Source of the DNA: Paraspadella gotoi
Lineage: Eukaryota > Chaetognatha
Direction of reading: 5' to 3'
DNA length: 64,000 nucleotides
Assembly: GCA_051294375.1 (NCBI GenBank)
Contig: CM119266.1
Span: 17,478,087-17,542,086, forward strand
Shown: positions 62,355 through 64,000 of the stretch, piece after piece
Layout: the number at the start of each line of letters is the position of its first letter
Numbering within the stretch: the first letter of the stretch is position 1
Notes under the pieces: generated by a model
The model's input: the letters and a program-made list of their open reading frames with translations, nothing else
Databases searched by the model: none
What the model was told of the DNA's origin: nothing
Position numbers and translations under genes: made by a program

Positions 62355-62790
62355 CCTACTACATCAACCGAACTATCTACATCAGGAGGGCTGAGTGACG
62401 AATTTGATAAAAACTTTTTTTCTCGTTGCTACAACTGTTATTTGTTACTGCGTCCCACCAATCTGTCTCTTTCTCTCCTCTCTCCCCCCTCTCCCATTTC
62501 AGTGTTTCTCGGCCTCTATCCTTCCTTCTATCCCTCCTTCTATCCCTCCTTCTATCCCTCCTTCTATCCCTCCTTCTATCCCTCTTTCTTCTCCTCTCAC
62601 TTTTCCTTTCTCTCTCTCTTTCCCTCCTTCTCTCCCTTTCCTCAGTAATTCCTGATGACGTCAAGTATTCTAGTTTCAATATTCCAACTATGTATTTCGT
62701 TGTTTGTTAACATGTTGTTAATCAGATATAATCCACTTTTCTCAATGTTTCATCGACACAAAAATTTTGTTAATAAATTCTTTTTTATAT
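62355..62790 (+). other. ALYREF 3' UTR with poly(A) signal
   Basis: The sequence after the TGA stop contains a CT-rich stretch, a 12-bp minisatellite and then a canonical AATAAA at 62772-62777. That gives a 3' UTR of roughly 430-450 nt. The cleavage site itself is not visible. Confidence 0.6.
62515..62588 (+). repeat. 12-bp minisatellite in the ALYREF 3' UTR
   Basis: Five to six near-perfect copies of TTCTATCCCTCC lie in tandem inside the predicted 3' UTR. The same pyrimidine bias is seen in intron 1 of the gene. Confidence 0.85.
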
Positions 62791-64000
62791 ACTTCATAAA
62801 TTCTTTTTAAGCCAGTTTTCATTCATTCAGGCAGTCTTAAGCTTAATTAAGTTACCTCATATTATCAAATTTATTATTTATTATTATTATTTAATGTAAT
62901 TTTCGTGATACTTCATGATAATTCCATGTCACGGTGTCACAGTAAAGGAACGATTGTAAAGATTATATGATAAAGACAACCAAAAAGTCCCCCCAAAAGA
63001 ATATTAAACATAAATTTGAAATTTCTTTTATTTCGTTCGAAAAGATTCGGAAGTTTTGAATAGGTTTATTTTTATGTCGCAGTTAAATAGTTTTTGTTTT
63101 TGTTCTTGTTTAGTCTTGTTTGTTTAATCTAATGGGCCCTTTTTTATTTTTTTTTTTGTTTCGTCTTTTTTGTCTTAATTTGTTATGACGGAAAACCCAA
63201 TCTAAATATAAACTAAAAGAAAACAAAAAAAACTATTTTTTTGAAAAGTAAAGAAATGGAAATAAAAAAATAGATTTATTGGCGAAACAAAATTCGATTG
63301 TGAAAAACGAATTGAGATTAGTTAATGGCATGGGAATCCTTTTTAAGGGGAGATATGTGACGGCATTGTTGACATCCGAACTATTTAATTAGAAGAATGT
63401 AGAATAGAGATCGAGAGAGAGCGAGAAACAAAGTGTGAGAGAGAGGGAAAGAGAGCGAGAGAGTTTGAGGCCGAAATGATTGACATAAATTAAGTTGAAA
63501 TTTGCCCGAGAATTTTTCCACAGCTGGAAAATCAAAGACTTTTAGGAAATAATCGACGACTTCAAAGAAAGAAATCGAAATTTGAGTTGATTTCTTAAAC
63601 GCAAATACTTTTCTTAACTTAAAATTTAGAGTTTAACTCATTCTTTCACTCTTTCTCTTTTTGTATCTTTTCTTTCTTACTAGTTTCTTCTCTTTCTCTC
63701 TCTTTCTTTCCTTCCCTTACTCTTTTTCTCTTTCTATCTTTCTATCCTTTTGCATTCTCTCTTTTTTACACACTCTCTTTACTTTGTGCTCTATGATGTA
63801 ATATTTATTTTCAACGTTTTTAGTTTAATTTGTTTTATACTTCACCCTCTCCCTTTTTTGCGCCTTTAGTCAAGACACTGGGATCGTCAAACATTTTTTT
63901 GTATCGACTATGTTTAAACAAGAGAGAGAGTAAGACAGAGAGAGAGGGTGGTGTTCGGCCAATATCACGTAAAGTGAATGTGTGGGTGTGTTTAGGAGGG
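62791..64000. other. AT-rich sequence downstream of ALYREF
   Basis: T/A-rich with CTTT-type tracts (63640-63780) and short GA tracts near 63415 and 63920. No gene seen up to the window end. Confidence 0.6.

Noticed and set aside
61930-62394. 154-codon plus-strand frame over ALYREF exon 4
   Set aside because: It is the +1 frame. The exon joined in phase 0 from 61929 gives the C-terminal SAADLD boxes expected of the family; this frame gives only Pro/Ala-rich sequence.

Overview
The window is 64 kb of draft genome assembly from an invertebrate animal. Genes are split by GT-AG introns, intergenic DNA is AT-rich, simple-sequence repeats are extremely dense, and 21 runs of N interrupt the sequence. 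The animal assignment rests on one clear gene, an ALYREF/REF mRNA-export factor. The simple-repeat load (GA/CT above all, then GAC/GAT, GAAA and GGAA) would suit a repeat-rich arthropod or similar invertebrate, but I cannot name the phylum from sequence alone. I see no bacterial operon, CRISPR array, rRNA or credible tRNA.

Layout. 1-12 kb: microsatellites, minisatellites and two clusters of CCAAT boxes (777-1045 and 9821-10463), with no recognisable gene. 12-26 kb: two long duplications. One is dispersed (12.25-15.14 kb and 22.75-26.11 kb). The other is tandem (15.75-17.44 kb and 17.61-19.13 kb) and carries an unidentified, coding-looking minus-strand exon in both copies. The copies differ largely by scattered one-base indels, which points to unmerged haplotypes or poorly polished long reads. 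26-31 kb: a possible membrane-protein exon (28447-28550, minus), a GC-rich structured island (30251-30340) and a hammerhead-ribozyme-like retroelement motif (30566-30606). 31-38.3 kb: a third, tandem duplication of about 3 kb. 38-58 kb: interspersed repeats of three small families, N gaps, low-confidence exon candidates (41895-42253, 44311-44748, 53877-53978), degenerate DNA-transposon-like sequence and a 28-nt palindrome.

59.6-62.8 kb is the only gene I can assign: ALYREF on the plus strand, four coding exons, 329 predicted residues. Its order is an N-terminal UAP56-binding motif, an RGG-rich region, an RRM, an R/G/A-rich region and then two C-terminal UAP56-binding-like motifs where the human and fly proteins have one. 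Intron 1 is filled by a pyrimidine tract of about 750 bp running up to the exon 2 acceptor, and the 3' UTR holds a 12-bp minisatellite.

Most long open frames are translations of GA/CT, GGA or GAC repeats and are not genes. I found no convincing undescribed multi-gene system. The best leads are the tandem C-terminal motifs of ALYREF, the hammerhead-like element, the CCAAT pairs at 31-32 bp spacing, and the exon candidates that need a corrected assembly.
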